Of a stretch of DNA of 64,000 nt, positions 43,820 to 55,300 are shown in pieces; position 1 is the stretch's first letter; every line of letters begins with the position of its first letter. The translations under genes and the position numbers were made by a program. Source of the stretch: Lathyrus oleraceus (Eukaryota > Streptophyta > Magnoliopsida > Fabales > Fabaceae); contig NC_066579.1 in assembly GCF_024323335.1 (NCBI RefSeq), positions 54,332,771 through 54,396,770 of the forward strand, in the 5' to 3' direction. The notes under the pieces are model-generated. The model was given only the letters and a program-made list of their open reading frames with translations, was not told where the DNA came from and did no database searches.

Positions 43820-45668
43820 TCACTCTTTCAGTAGAGTAACCCGAACGGTTTTTTCAGACGACCAATTGTCGAGCTTTTCTCCCGGGACCCACGGGCGAAT
43901 CCAGCTATCTAAGTCACAATCATTGTCAGCCTTGTCTTCATCTGCAGCATTGACGATGTGGGGAGAAACCAAACCCCCGCTGGAGAGAGTACCGGTTTCA
44001 TTCTTCTGAGATCCCGGAGCATACCCCAATCCAAACTTGTCTTCTTTGATGACTGGCTCCACAAATTTGCCCCAGCCTTGGGCATTACCAGCTTCAACCA
44101 CTTCGACAGCATTAATCCCCTGCCCGCCGTGAGCCGGCATCGGGTTCTGGATAACATTAGGCACCGGAGCAAAATTGATAGCCTGGGCATCTCTCAAATC
44201 TTGTACCTTTAACTGGAGAGCCTTGCAATTATCTGTAGTATGGCCAGGTGGGTTGGAGTGAAAAGCACATCTGGCGTTGACATCATAACCTCTAGGCAAA
44301 TTATTGGGATCGATTGGTGGGGCCAGAGTTTTCAATGTAACCAGATTCATGTCAATCAGCTTGGGAAGCAATGTTGAATAAGGCATTGGGATTGGCTCGA
44401 TGACCCGGTCCGTCTGCCTTGGACGTTGTTGATAGTGTCTCTGCTAACCCGGATTACCTCCTTGTTGTTGATTGTTGAACCTGGGTTGTTGTTGCGGATG
44501 ATATTGCGGTTGAGGAACAGGTGTTGGAATAGTGACTGCGGCCACTTGATCTTGATAATAATTAGGGCGTCCTTTACTCCTGCCTCTGCCGGCATACACA
44601 ACGCTTGTCTCGCCTTCTTTTCTTCGCTGACCGTTACCAGCAAACGGTCTCTTGGGACCTGATGGGTTGGAAACACTATTGTCTTGAATTCGGCCCATCT
44701 TCAACAGACTCTCGATTCTTTCTCCAGCAATTACTATCTCTGCAAAGCTGATTGACGGGCAAGCAGCCAATCTCTCAATATAATTGCCTTGAAGAGTGTT
44801 CATGAACATGTCTGCCATCTCCCTTTCAGACATAGGGGGTTGGACGGACGCAGCAATCTGTCTCCAACGCTGAGCATATTCTCTAAAGGTCTCCTTGGCA
44901 ATCTGAGACATTCCTTGCAACAAGGTCCGATTTGGAGCCATGTCCAAGTTGTATTGATATTGCTTGACAAAAGCCTCTGCCAAGTCTTTCCAGCTCTTGA
45001 TGGTAGTACGAGACAAATGAGAATACCATTCACGAGAAGCTCCAGTTAGAGTGTCTTCAAAATAGTACATCCACAGCTTTTCATCTTCCGTGTGAGCTCC
45101 CAACCTTCCCAAATAAGATTGGAGATGAGTGCGTGGGCAAGAAGCCCCGTTGTATTTCTCAAAAGTAGGGGGTTTGAACTTGTGAGGAATCCTTACTCCC
45201 TGAACCAGACCAAGATTTGTGACATCAAAACCTAAGGAATTTTGAGACTCCAAAGATTTGAGCTTCTCAGCAAGCTCATCCATACGGCGAGTGGTCTCGA
45301 GGGCTTCGTCGTGCAGAGAAAATTGATCATACTGACAATCTTCAGTAACAGGGTGCCCGTTAATCCGAATTCCTTGATTCACATTGTACCTTCCGCCAAT
45401 ATCATCCAACATTCCCTGTGTTGCCAACATTACCCGGGTTTCCATCAGCATTTGCGTTACCCGCGTTACCAGTGTTCACATGGTTATCAGCGTTCCCAGG
45501 GTTACCAAGGTTTCCCTCAGCATTTGGTATCTCCAAATCTGGATTGGGCCTCGGTTGCTCAACCAATTCCCTCAGCTTTTCTTGGCCTGCTGCCATACCA
45601 GTCATCAATGTCATGAACTGATCCATCCTTTCACGCATATCAGCCAGCTCTTTCTGTACTTGGTCCAT
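43820..45668 (-). pseudogene. Gag of the outer Tat element, nearly intact
   Basis: The ATG on the - strand (45666-45668) gives Met-Asp-Gln-Val-Gln-Lys-Glu and a coiled-coil start. An Asn/Gly-rich linker follows (about 45400-45540). Then comes a full capsid core with the Trp-Tyr...Leu...Trp-Lys-Asp-Leu...Phe pattern (about 45070-44760), a basic Arg/Gly region and a Gln/Pro-rich stretch. The C-terminal half has a Cys-X2-His-X5-Gly-His-X4-Cys knuckle (about 44270-44230). Two lesions separate it from an open frame: a frameshift in the linker near 45410-45450 and a TAG at 44444-44446. The expected product is about 615 residues, the usual Ogre/Tat gag size. It could have supplied particles for related non-autonomous elements before decay. 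Confidence 0.82.
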
Positions 45669-46791
45669 CGCTAGTTGTGGACGATTTTCCTTTGTCGGGT
45701 ACCTGTGGACTCGCTTGGGACCAATAACTGCCTGATACAGGGAACAAACATTAGACACTGCGGTGACACCTGCAAAACAGACAAGGGTTAATATGCATGG
45801 TATGCGATGCACTGCTTGTTCAGTTTTAAGGCACCCCTGTTTTGAAAGGGAATACCCTGCAAATGAATAAGCATGAGATGTTGGATGCAAATATGCAGAT
45901 GATGTTATGCAATGCAAAGGCATGTCAATCAGAATTGATGGACCCGCTTGAACATCTATCAGGTTGCACTGTCTAGAGAGAAATTAAGAGCACACCAAAC
46001 AAAGGTCATGGGATGGATCATGTTATCCTTAATATCAACCACCCATTTTGGTGGATTATGGTTTACACCTTATCAACACCCGAGTTCCATTGATATTAAG
46101 GATACCTGATCGGATTAACCATGAATCAAGGGTTTGTTGCAAGTCACGAGCATGGAGTTTAGGTTAAGAACCACCCAAAAGGAGTGTACTAAGGTTTAAA
46201 CCTGCCAAACATGTTCTACAAAAGGTTCCCATAGTCATAATCCCATCTTTCGGATATTATCAGAGGAACGACTACTCGTATTCCAACAATATTCTCAAGA
46301 GAGACTCTTATGAGTGTAGTATCGCGTAACAATCGTATCAAATCTTACATTTGAACGACTTTCGCACTACGTCCTACGAATAGGCCAAGATGGGTTTGGT
46401 AAACTAAGGTCCTTGGCTTCTTAGGTCTATATTGGAACAAGTAATGTCTAACCACAACTTACTTATGTGACATTATTGATCTCAACATGACCTCCACCAA
46501 GTGAATGGGCTTGCAAGTCAACTCGCTAAGGAATACTCCACACAAGTTGACAGGACTATGCCATTCTCCTATCTTAAGTACACTCGAGTTCGGGTATAGA
46601 ACTCATCTCACAAAGATCACCAAGCAGCCAGCCAACAGAAACAACAATGATATATACACAATGCAATAAGGTAAAGCAGGTAAATAAATAACTGCACAAA
46701 AGCATGAACACCCAATAAACAAACAAACTACAAAAGCTAGGAGGGACTCGCTTAGGGCAGATGGACCAGCAAGAGGTCAACTTCTTTCAGT
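45669..46791 (-). other. Leader of the outer element
   Basis: 1.1 kb between primer-binding site and gag ATG. It contains a 15-bp perfect inverted repeat (46024-46038 with 46090-46104) and an acceptor-like CTGTTTTGCAG on the - strand ending at about 45770, about 100 bases before the gag ATG. No ORF is convincing. Confidence 0.65.
46016..46111 (-). other. Leader stem-loop of the outer element
   Basis: TATCCTTAATATCAA (46024-46038) pairs perfectly with TTGATATTAAGGATA (46090-46104). GATCA (46016-46020) and TGATC (46107-46111) extend the stem after a small internal loop. CCACC-CATTTT-GGTGG (46039-46054) forms a hairpin inside. Confidence 0.6.
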
Positions 46792-46808
46792 CCCCAGCAG
46801 AGTCGCCA
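46791..46808 (-). promoter_or_regulatory. Primer-binding site of the outer element
   Basis: On the - strand TGGCGACTCTGCTGGGGA, two bases from the LTR border. It is identical to the site of the inner element. Confidence 0.88.
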
Positions 46809-46987
46809 GCTGTCGCAACCTGAAAAATACAGTGCAAAAAAAAACAACCGGCGAAAGAAAAAGACAGAAGAGTCGCCACCGTGCGTTATTTATCCCAAGG
46901 GAGGGAAAGGAAACGCTCGAAGTAAACCTGAAAAAGGAAAGGACAAGACGGGGTCTCGCAACCAAATCTTGGGTTCGGGAGTCGGTT

Positions 46988-47036
46988 ATGCGAAAGGAAG
47001 GTATTAGCACCCCTACGCATCCGTAGTACTCTACGG
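46988..47036 (-). other. Conserved two-stem block, outer 5' LTR
   Basis: Same as 15421-15470, with hairpin CCGTAG-TACT-CTACGG at 47021-47036 on the + strand. Confidence 0.6.
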
Positions 47037-48205
47037 GATCCACTTTTGTGTTTTTTTTGTCTAAAGGGTGTGGGTTTATCTTGTGCTGTTTGCCAAAAAA
47101 AAAGGGTTAAATGAAAATGACTCGCGCGGATGTCGCATCCACTGCATACGTATCTCATCTGAATATGAGAATCAGAGTCTTCGTAGCTCGGCTGACCTAT
47201 GGGTTGGGGGATGTGTGCTCGCTAAGACATCGCGTCTTATGCCTACGTATCTCATCTGGCTTGAGAATCAGAGCAAAACGTAGTTCGGCTAACTACGGGG
47301 TTATGGATTGGGTTTTGGACGAACGACGTCACTACGCAATCTACCGGATGCTCGACCTTTGGAGACTTACTCGCTTGTAGTAGAAGGAGTTAACGTGTTG
47401 TTGGTTTTAGGGTTTGGGATGCTCAAGGGCAAAAAGGCAGTCCTTGATGAAGGAACCGCGCTACCTGCAGGGATACGAACACAAAACACAAAACATGTAT
47501 CTTGAGGTAAACACAAAACATTGCCTCCTATCGAGGTCTTCCAGCTAGGAAAGCAGTAAAATGCGGGAAAAATGTAAAAGTACCACGCGGATAAAGATCC
47601 GAAGTAATAGCAATTAAAGGAATGGGAAACCCTGAGATCCTTCCAAGCTAATGCCATCAAAGAAAGTGGGTCAATACAGGTAATCGGAATGAACCTCCAG
47701 GGGTTATCCCACAAATAAAGTGGGAAACCACGCAAGTTATCCCTGCAAAAGTCATGTGAGCCCTCACAAAAACTCAACAAAAGGGTTAGTGAAACACCAT
47801 AAGCATTTTTTTCATGAATAACAGTATGGTTTCAGAAACCTCAAACCCTGTGGCATACACTCAAAAATTAAACGGTTAAACATTCAAGGCATTGTTTATA
47901 CATTCATATACATATTAAACCCATGGGCAAAGGTAATGGGAATAATGGCAAACCTGATTGGAGAGCTTGATTGGAATTGAGTTGCACCCGTGAGGTTTAC
48001 AAAACAATCTTCAGGGTTTATGTGAGGCAGAGGCGATTCTGTGTAGCTGAGTTCCCTTCGGGGTTTGGAGGCTGCTCTGAACTCCGTTAGGTCTTCTCTC
48101 ACTATCTTTTTCCTCAGGGTTTTCTTCCAAGGAAACCTCAGAGTATTTTGCTTCTCTTCTTTCTTCTCCTCTTCTGTGTGGCCTTTTGTTTCAATGAAAC
48201 TCTAG

Positions 48206-48213
48206 TATTTATA
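48206..48213 (-). promoter_or_regulatory. TATA box in the outer 5' LTR
   Basis: TATAAATA on the - strand, 254 bp into the LTR. This is the likely core promoter of the outer element. Confidence 0.55.
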
Positions 48214-48314
48214 GGCTAATATTGGTAGCTTAGTGGGCTTTTGAGAAAGGTCCAAGTCCAAAAAAATTTATTATATTTTATTTATTTAATTATTTATTTA
48301 ATTAATTAAATTTT

Positions 48315-48345
<31 letters not shown>

Positions 48346-48466
48346 TTCGTTTTTTTTTTTTTCGTTTTTTTTTTTTTTTGGATCTAATTCTGATTGACAT
48401 GATGAAATGTAATATGAAATGCTAAATGAATGCATGAATGAGGAGGGCAAATTTTGGGGTGTTACA

Positions 48467-48471
48467 ATATG
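48467..48471. repeat. target-site duplication of the outer element, right (ATATG)
   Basis: Differs from GTATG at 15239-15243 by one base. Confidence 0.65.
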
Positions 48472-49058
48472 GGCTTCGGTCCAGTTTTGGTGAGCCTCAA
48501 TCCTATGGTGATGGATCTGGTGCGGGTAGCTAATTCCTATTTTGGGGGATTATTGAAGCGTTACCTATGGTGATGGTAGATATTTTGATATGGTCCGGTT
48601 CCAAGAGGGAGTCGATCCTATGGTGGGGATCATGGAGTGAGACGAACCTGAGTGTTCATATTTGGTACCACATGCATGTTGAGTCGGTGTTGAGTATATT
48701 GCGTAAGTGATTCATTTGTGTTGATGTGTTGTTGGATGAGATGTTGTTACATATGATGTTAATGATAATTGAGACGTGATTTTGTATGATGTTGATGATA
48801 ATTGAGATGTTGTTGTGTATGATGTTGATTATAATTTGGATGTGAGAATATGATATATTGTTGTGCATGATTGTGTAAATGTTGTACTTTATTCTTTATT
48901 CTATACCGCTTATTATTGAAATGAATTCTCACCTCTTTTGTTTGAATGTTTCCTTTACATGGGCATCGTGCAGATACTCAAGAGTAACATTAATGAAGTA
49001 AGTGGAAGGTAGCTCTTGGAGTGGCTTCTAATAGTTTGTCATTTTCTTTAGTAGGGTC
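48472..49058 (+). mobile_element. Middle piece of the inverted 2.6-kb LTR copy
   Basis: It aligns with the inverted solo LTR. The CATCGTGCAGATACTC phrase at 48964 corresponds to about 4656-4671 there. A different minisatellite (CCTATGGTGATGG phrases, 48508-48630) replaces the 42-bp repeat of the solo copy. AT-rich GATGTTG(A/T)T(G/A)ATAATTGAGA repeats occupy 48740-48840. Confidence 0.75.
49054..49058. repeat. target-site duplication of copy B, left (GGGTC)
   Basis: GGGTC here and GAGTC at 53799-53803 match in four of five bases. Confidence 0.6.
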
Positions 49059-52000
49059 TGTAAAACCCCAATTTTGACCCTAAGATCCCTCATGCTATTT
49101 CTCATCATATGCATTAACATTGGAGTCACACCTTGGTATCCTCCTTACCCCTCATTCATTGGGTTTGCATTCGGAGAGATCACCAAGCACTTTTGATTGT
49201 ATCATACTTCATTTTTCATTATTTACTAACCAAAATCCCAAAAATATGTCATTGTTAGTTTAACTCTTTTGTAGGTAGTGTGTGTGCTCACCTATGCTCT
49301 ATCAAGCTCATATCTAGGGTTTAAGACCCTCATTGCAAGGAGCTCAATCAAGAAATGTTTTACTATGGATCTAATTATCATATATGGATCCCCATGACCT
49401 CCACATGTTATTTTGATCAAGAGATCATCAAGAGTTTGGAGTTGGTTTGCCTTGAAACCCTAATTCATCAAGGTATCTTGTGTGACTTCTTCAACACGTT
49501 TCTTCAACAATTGATCAAATATTTAAAGGTATACTTAACCTTACATCATATTATGCATATATGATCCTCCATGAGTCCCAAAAGTCAATAGAATGTCAAG
49601 CTAGCAAGTTGGTTCATGATGGTTGACCAGATAAAGTCAATTGGTCAAAACTGGGGTTCCCTAGACCCTATCTCCTACATTTTTTGTCATATGAAAATTA
49701 TTCCAAGAGAAACATTACTTTAAGTTCAATTCCAAACAACTTTCATGTTGAGGTCAAAAGCTAATTTTGCTTCGAAAGTCATTTTGTATGGTGAAATATT
49801 ATAGGTCATTTTGTCTAAACCCTAGTTTGGAAGTCAACTTCCCAAGGACATAACTTGCTCCATTTGTATGAGATGAAATACATTCAAATTTCATGATCAA
49901 TTTAAAGATGTATACTTCAACTTTGATGTTTGGAGGAAGTGCCAATTCAACTTGAAAATGCATGTGCCAAGAGGCAACATTATAGGTCATTTTGGACCAA
50001 TACCATTAAACAAGTGATTTTCCTCAACTTCTAAAATGCATAAATCCTTCATGCAAAATCCAAATTAGGTCACATTGGTGACTACATTGAATAGGTTTGA
50101 AAGAGCTACAACTTTTATGACGGAACGTTTCCTATTTGAAGTCCATAGAAAAAGTTATTCAACGAGGAAGAAGTGAACATTTGACTTGGGACTTAGAAAT
50201 TTTTCAAATATGTTTGATTTCCCAAACTTCCACCTAAAAATTCATCATGATCCAAGCTTCAAATTAAAACATGTTCAACACGAAAGTTGCTCCCCTTCAT
50301 CTCACATTTCCAAAACATTCACGATCATCTCATTTGGACTAAATTTGAGGGACTTGCGCATGGCTTCATTGTGGAAAGTGTTTTGGAAAGTTTGAACTTC
50401 ATATGATCATTCCCTTTTGCATGCTTGCATATGATGATTTCAGCAGACTTTGTATATGATTTGGAAGTGGATTGCATCATCCTCAAGTCCCAAATTATTT
50501 CCCATGCACCCATGCAAGGAAGTTGCTAATTTTGTCCAATTTTCAAGTGGTGTAAATATCAAATGCATTGCCTATTTAAACAAGCTTAAGGCTTCAGATT
50601 CATCATCAACACCCTGCCCAAGCTTTTCTAGACCACTGCAAACCATCACTGCCATAGAATATTTTGAGATTTCTCTTGAAATCGAGCTTAAACTTCACCT
50701 TTTGTTTGGAAGTTCAAACTCCAGAAATTCCTTCCATTTTCATTCCATTTGGTTTCTGCAAGCAAGAGGAGGAGAAAGAAATCAAATCCAGATCAAGATC
50801 AAGTGAAATTGGATCAACTAGAAGGTGATTTTTCAGAAATTTCTCCTCTTCGATTCTCTCTCAATTCTCCTCTATTCTTGTTGATTTTTGGTTGTCTGAA
50901 GTCCTACCAATGTAGGCAACAAGATTGGGTTGCTTTGAGGTCAAATCAAAGCAACTCAGTTCATGATCCTCAAAATTCAACTCCCTGTATCTTTTCATAC
51001 ACTTGGAATCGGACAAAATTAAGGCCAGATGCGAGCTCCTAAGTTTTTTTTTAAATCCATGTCTTACTTTTTCATTTTGGTGATGGTTGAAGATGGACCA
51101 GTCCGGTGAGGTCCACCGAAGAAGAAGACCGGAGCTCTGGCTCCGGTGATGTGTTGGAAGCATCTCAACCATATGATCCCTTTAAATTGTTTTATTCTTG
51201 AGCATTGGTTCTGATTACCATGTGTGCTTCTCAGTTGACTAGGGTCCATGTGAAATGTGCGCGTTGAACCATTTGATTTTCCACCTCAATTAATGAGGGA
51301 GATCAGATGGTCCACGTATTTTTGAATTTCGGAAATTCCTTTTAATTTCTTTATTTTTCATTCATTCATATTAATTTCATTATTGATCCAAAAAATATGA
51401 GACTTTCACCAAAAAAATTCAAATATTTTCCTCTTTCATTTTTTGAACTAAAATTATTTTTTGGATCAATATTGATATTTTTCAGGATTTAATTGCTTTT
51501 GTGCATATTTTTAATTGTTTAAAAATACTTCTGACTTTTCAAAAATAATGAAATTTTTTCTCCAAGGTCATTTGACCTTGTTTGACCCATGATAAATCTC
51601 TTGGTCATTTATTTGGTGTTTTGAAGAGGTTTTAGGTTTTTGATAAAACATAATTTAATTTAATGCATTTTAATTTGATTTTCAATTGTTTAAATTGTGT
51701 TGAGCCATTTTTATTGACTTGTGAAGTTTGACTATGTGGTTGGGCATTGGTCAAGGTTGATTTGACTTTTGTTGGATTAAAATCATTGGATTTAGGGGAT
51801 TGATGAAATGTACATTTCATCTCCCAAAATGAATGAATGATTTTAATTTGATAAAATTCCTCCCATGACCAATTTGTGTTTGTCTCGTTTCCCCTCCCTC
51901 TTCATCTTCAATCCCATTCTATCCCATCCTTCTCATTGACCAATGACATCTCAATATCCTAAGACTAATTGGTTTATCAATAACTTTGTGTTAGATGAAC

Positions 52001-53798
52001 CAATACAAGTATGGATGAGATTAGGTTCATTCTTTGATCATTTTCTTTTTTTGTGTGTGGTATCTTTTAGGAGTATGATTCATTATACCATATCTCTAAC
52101 ATGCATTAACACCAAAATTTCTATTGTCTGACCTCTGATAGTTGTGACTTCTACATAAGTCCAATTACGATTGCTTAACATATCGCTAAATTTTGACCCA
52201 AAGGCATATCATTCTAGTAAGTGAGATTGTAAGTCTCCCTCCTTTCATGGTATTGTATGGAAACTTGGCCTTTTTTCCTTACTTTGGAAGATGTCTTGGT
52301 TCAAGGATCCATGCTTGTGAATAGAGGGTTGAGTGTTCTCCAAAGAATGACTTAAACAATTGAAAAGCAAAACCCCACTAACATCTAATCAACTAACATT
52401 TGACTAACTCTTATTATTAATTGCTTTTAATTTCAAGTCATTTACTTTATGCCATTTAAATTCAAGCCATTTATTATTTTCCATTATACATATCATTTAA
52501 CTTGTTTATTTTAATGTCATTTTCCCTTTGCTCACTTAAGCTATATATTTTGATTGTATATATTTGTTTGTATTGTTTTGTTTTTGCTTGTGGTTTTAGG
52601 ACCTTAAAATACTTAATAAACAACAAAAAACCCTAAAAAATGTTTGTGTGGACTGTTGGATTTGATTTGAGCTTTGGACTTAGAATTAGGCAGCATTCCC
52701 TATGCAAAAAGGACTTGGCCAATGCCAACATTTCTGAAACCAAGTTCTTGTGATTTGAATTTTCATCTGATGTAAGTATTGAGATCCACTTGAGTTCATC
52801 TGCTACATGGTCTTGATGCAAATGTTACTTTGAACCTGTGTCTAATACCCTATTCTAAGCCATTCAAGGAGTATATCATCTGATACATGGGAAAGATTAT
52901 GAAGAAGACTATGAAGTTGCTAGCTTGAATGTGCCTATCTTTATTTGATGTCTTACTCTTCATCTTGCTACTTGTGTATTGATATTGCTTGATTTTAAAG
53001 TCCAAAGGAAAAAGGGGTTTCTATATGACATTCTTGTCTATTGGATTACATCTCATTGGTCAGATCTTTTCAACTCTTAACTTTTAATTTTTTTTCTTAG
53101 GATTAGTCTCTTCATCTCCTCCCATTTCTTAAATTTCAAATCTTTCCCCCCTTTCAAAATCTTCTTTGCTTGTGATTTCTAAACTTAGACTTTATTGCAA
53201 ATTAGAAACTCTGGCCTTATGCCATTGCATTTTTAAACTCTTTTCTTAAATCAAACTTGTAAATGAATCTAACCATATTGACTTAAAATTTCAAAAGACA
53301 AAAAGAATTAACACTCTCATTCAACTTTTTTAGGCCTTTTGTGCCTCTTTTAAATTTAAATTTTTGTTAAAAGCAATTCACTCACTTTGAAATTGATACC
53401 ACGAACTACGAGGTTTTGATCCCTCATTTTATGTTGGTACGTAGGCATAAGTCCGAAGGTATTGTCAAACACAAAAATATAATTAATGAATTATTTTCTC
53501 ATCCCCACACTCTATTTATTACAAACATCTTTTATACAAAAACACATGCACACATAAAAAAAGGGCTCCCTAGGAGTACCTAGGACACTTTGGGTGCTAA
53601 CACCTTCCCTCTGTGTAACCAACCCCCTTACCCGTAATCTCTGGCATTTTATTAGTTTTGATTTGAAAACTTCTTATCTTTGGGTTTTGTTCGTACTTTT
53701 CCCTTTTTCCCTTGGAAACAATAAAAGCGCGGTGGCGACTCTGGTTTTATTGACGTTAAGTTTATCCATAACATGATGATCATGAATTTACCGTTATA
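49059..53798 (+). mobile_element. Ogre-type solo LTR, copy B, 4,740 bp
   Basis: It starts TGTAAAACCCCAATTTTGACC and ends GAATTTACCGTTATA, where the terminal CA has become TA. It has a near-perfect 5-bp duplication and no internal region. Copy A (10968-14974) is an inverted, truncated relative. The GGTGGCGACTCTGG phrase near the 3' end and the conserved two-stem block link it to the Tat/Ogre group. No ORF in it resembles a protein. Confidence 0.85.
53569..53616 (+). other. Conserved two-stem block, copy B
   Basis: CCTAGG-AGTA-CCTAGG (53569-53584), ACAC (53585-53588), GGGTGCTAACACCTTCC core, GTGT (53613-53616). Both stems are perfect. Confidence 0.6.
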
Positions 53799-53803
53799 GA
53801 GTC
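53799..53803. repeat. target-site duplication of copy B, right (GAGTC)
   Basis: Partner of 49054-49058 with one mismatch. Confidence 0.6.
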
Positions 53804-54160
53804 TTGCTCTGACCATGTAACATCGGGCTGGGAACGTTTGCTTTCACTTCTTATGTCATGTTTATGTTGAAGTATTATAATTGATGTGGTTGTTGAGCTG
53901 GTTTATTTAAACTTTTTATTTGTTATGGAAGTTGAAGTTGAGACTAAATGGTATGAGTGCAATATGGTTTTTAATTGCTTTAATTATGATTCTGCTGCGA
54001 TGATACCCTAAGTGAAGGTGAGCATACGATGATAGGTGTTTATGTGAAAATTTTAACTCGTGTTATGGAGCAGGATATGTTTGATGTTAGTGACACTCTT
54101 TGGGGTTGCAATTTTATTAAATTCTGAAATAAAATTGTATGTGGGGTTTAGGGTGTTACA
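53804..54160 (+). mobile_element. Right end of the inverted 2.6-kb LTR copy
   Basis: It starts TTGCTCTGACCATGTAACAT, the inverse of about 4535-4555 of the solo LTR, and ends GGGTTTAGGGTGTTACA at 54160. No primer-binding site follows, so this is not a 5' LTR. Confidence 0.75.
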
Positions 54161-55300
54161 AAGGTCACCAGGATCGAATAAGCGAATGATCTTAAATCAC
54201 TTGATCTTACTACGTTGTTTGGTAAATTGGAAGAACATGAGAAAGAATTCACTTGCTTGGAAATAAATGAAAAAGAGTACGAAAAGTTGATGAATAAAGA
54301 GAAAGGTAAAGACAAGAAAGAGGTAAAGAAGTCTATTGCTCTAAAGACTTCTAGTTTCAAGTCCTCAAAGAATAGGCCTAGTGAGTGTGAAGAAAGGGAT
54401 GCCAAGAACTCCAATGATGATGATGTTGGGCTATTTGTCAAGAGATACCAAAGGTATATTCGGAAGAACAAAGTAAAGCACTCCAAAGGAAACTTAGCCA
54501 AATTTAGAAAGGAGTCAAAGTCTTCAAAAGATGGTGAGAATAGGAAAGGTAAATTTAGAAGCTCTTGTTATAATTATGGTGAAATTGATCACTATAGACC
54601 GAAATGTACCATGATTAAGAAATACAAAGAAAGAGGGCATAACAAGAAGTCTAGTAAGTCTAGAAGAGGTTATGTAACCTGTGAGAGTGCAAGTGATTCC
54701 TCAAGTGATGAAAGCTCTACTTCAAGTGTAGAATCGGCTCGAATTTGTCTTATGGAAAATGGAAGGAAGAAGAAACAAGTAAGTACTTCTAAACTTGAGC
54801 TTACTAGTGATTTATTTTATTCTCAATTACAAAATGCCTTTGAAAATCTTCATAGAGAGGCCTTAAATGTTTTTAACAAATTAGCTTCACATGAAAAAGT
54901 ATTTTTACACTTAGAAGCTAAAGTGTTAGAATCTGAAAGGAAGTTGGAAGTTATTAAGAGATCTATGATAGATATTCAAAGTGACAAGAATGAGGATGAA
55001 AAACCTTCTAGGTTTGGTTGTGAACTTGTCATAATTGGCAAAAAGAGATAAACGCTCTTCAAGTCAAATTAGATAAAGCCTTACAACCAAATATTGCTTA
55101 TACTATTGATCCGTCTAAGTATGAAAGGTCTTTGAACCATTCATAAAAGAAACATAAATTTGTTAAAAAGGATTCTAATAGAAAAGGCACATCTCATTTA
55201 ACTTGTCTTGTCTCTTTTGTTGCAATAAAGATCATACTATTGAAAAATGAAAATCTAGGAAACTTTTAGTTCCTAAAGAAGCCTTTCAAGGGTTTCCCAA
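54161..55300 (+). pseudogene. Second copia element: gag (broken)
   Basis: The first bases encode the copia gag stretch Lys-Val-Thr-Arg-Ile-Glu, then Asp-Leu-Lys-Ser-Leu-Asp-Leu-Thr-Thr-Leu-Phe-Gly-Lys-Leu-Glu. A basic region and a knuckle at about 54567-54608 (CYNYGEIDHYRPKC) follow. As in the first copia element, the second Cys has become Tyr. The acidic Ser/Asp-rich tail (Ser-Asp-Ser-Ser-Ser-Asp-Glu) and a coiled-coil segment come next, up to a stop at 55049-55051. Later pieces continue in other frames with the Thr-Ser-His-Leu-Thr-Cys phrase near 55190. Gag sequence upstream of 54161 was lost with the LTR insertion and the deletion at its left side. Confidence 0.75.

Larger units (their letters stand above)
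15244..48466 (-). mobile_element. Tat/Ogre-lineage LTR retrotransposon (outer element), split by the inner element
   Basis: Both LTRs (15244-16928 and 46811-48466) read on the - strand. The 5' LTR is at the high-coordinate end, followed by an Ogre-type primer-binding site, leader, gag, internally deleted pol, a repeat-rich 3' untranslated region and a polypurine tract. Without the inner insertion (19445-42158 plus one duplicated ACCGG) it is about 10.5 kb. Remnants of two different RNase H domains, as found in the Tat lineage, support the placement. RT and integrase cores are missing, so this copy is non-autonomous. Its LTRs differ by at least ten substitutions plus indels in about 1.6 kb, so it is clearly older than the inner element. 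Confidence 0.9.
46811..48466 (-). mobile_element. 5' LTR of the outer Tat element
   Basis: 1,656 bp. It matches 15244-16928 with at least ten substitutions and several indels, mostly in poly-A/T runs. The - strand start TGTAACACCCC lies at 48466. Confidence 0.93.
14975..54160 (+). mobile_element. Second copy of the 2.6-kb LTR family, inverted, truncated and split by two insertions
   Basis: Three pieces (14975-15243, about 48467-49058 and 53804-54160) align in reverse order with the solo LTR at 4177-6800. Shared landmarks are the ATTATACGTTTGGTTGATGA region, the CATCGTGCAGATACTC region and the final GGGTGTTACA. Interrupting sequences are the Tat element 15244-48466 and Ogre-type LTR copy B. 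The part equal to about 5735-6800 of the solo LTR is missing at the left, where copy A abuts. At the right border copia gag sequence begins with AAGGT, so this LTR had inserted into a copia gag. The left target flank is lost. Confidence 0.75.

Noticed and set aside
53804..54160. Reading the right end of the inverted LTR as a 5' LTR of the second copia element
   Set aside because: No primer-binding site follows 54160. Copia gag codons begin at once, and the LTR is homologous to the gypsy-like solo LTR at 4177-6800.
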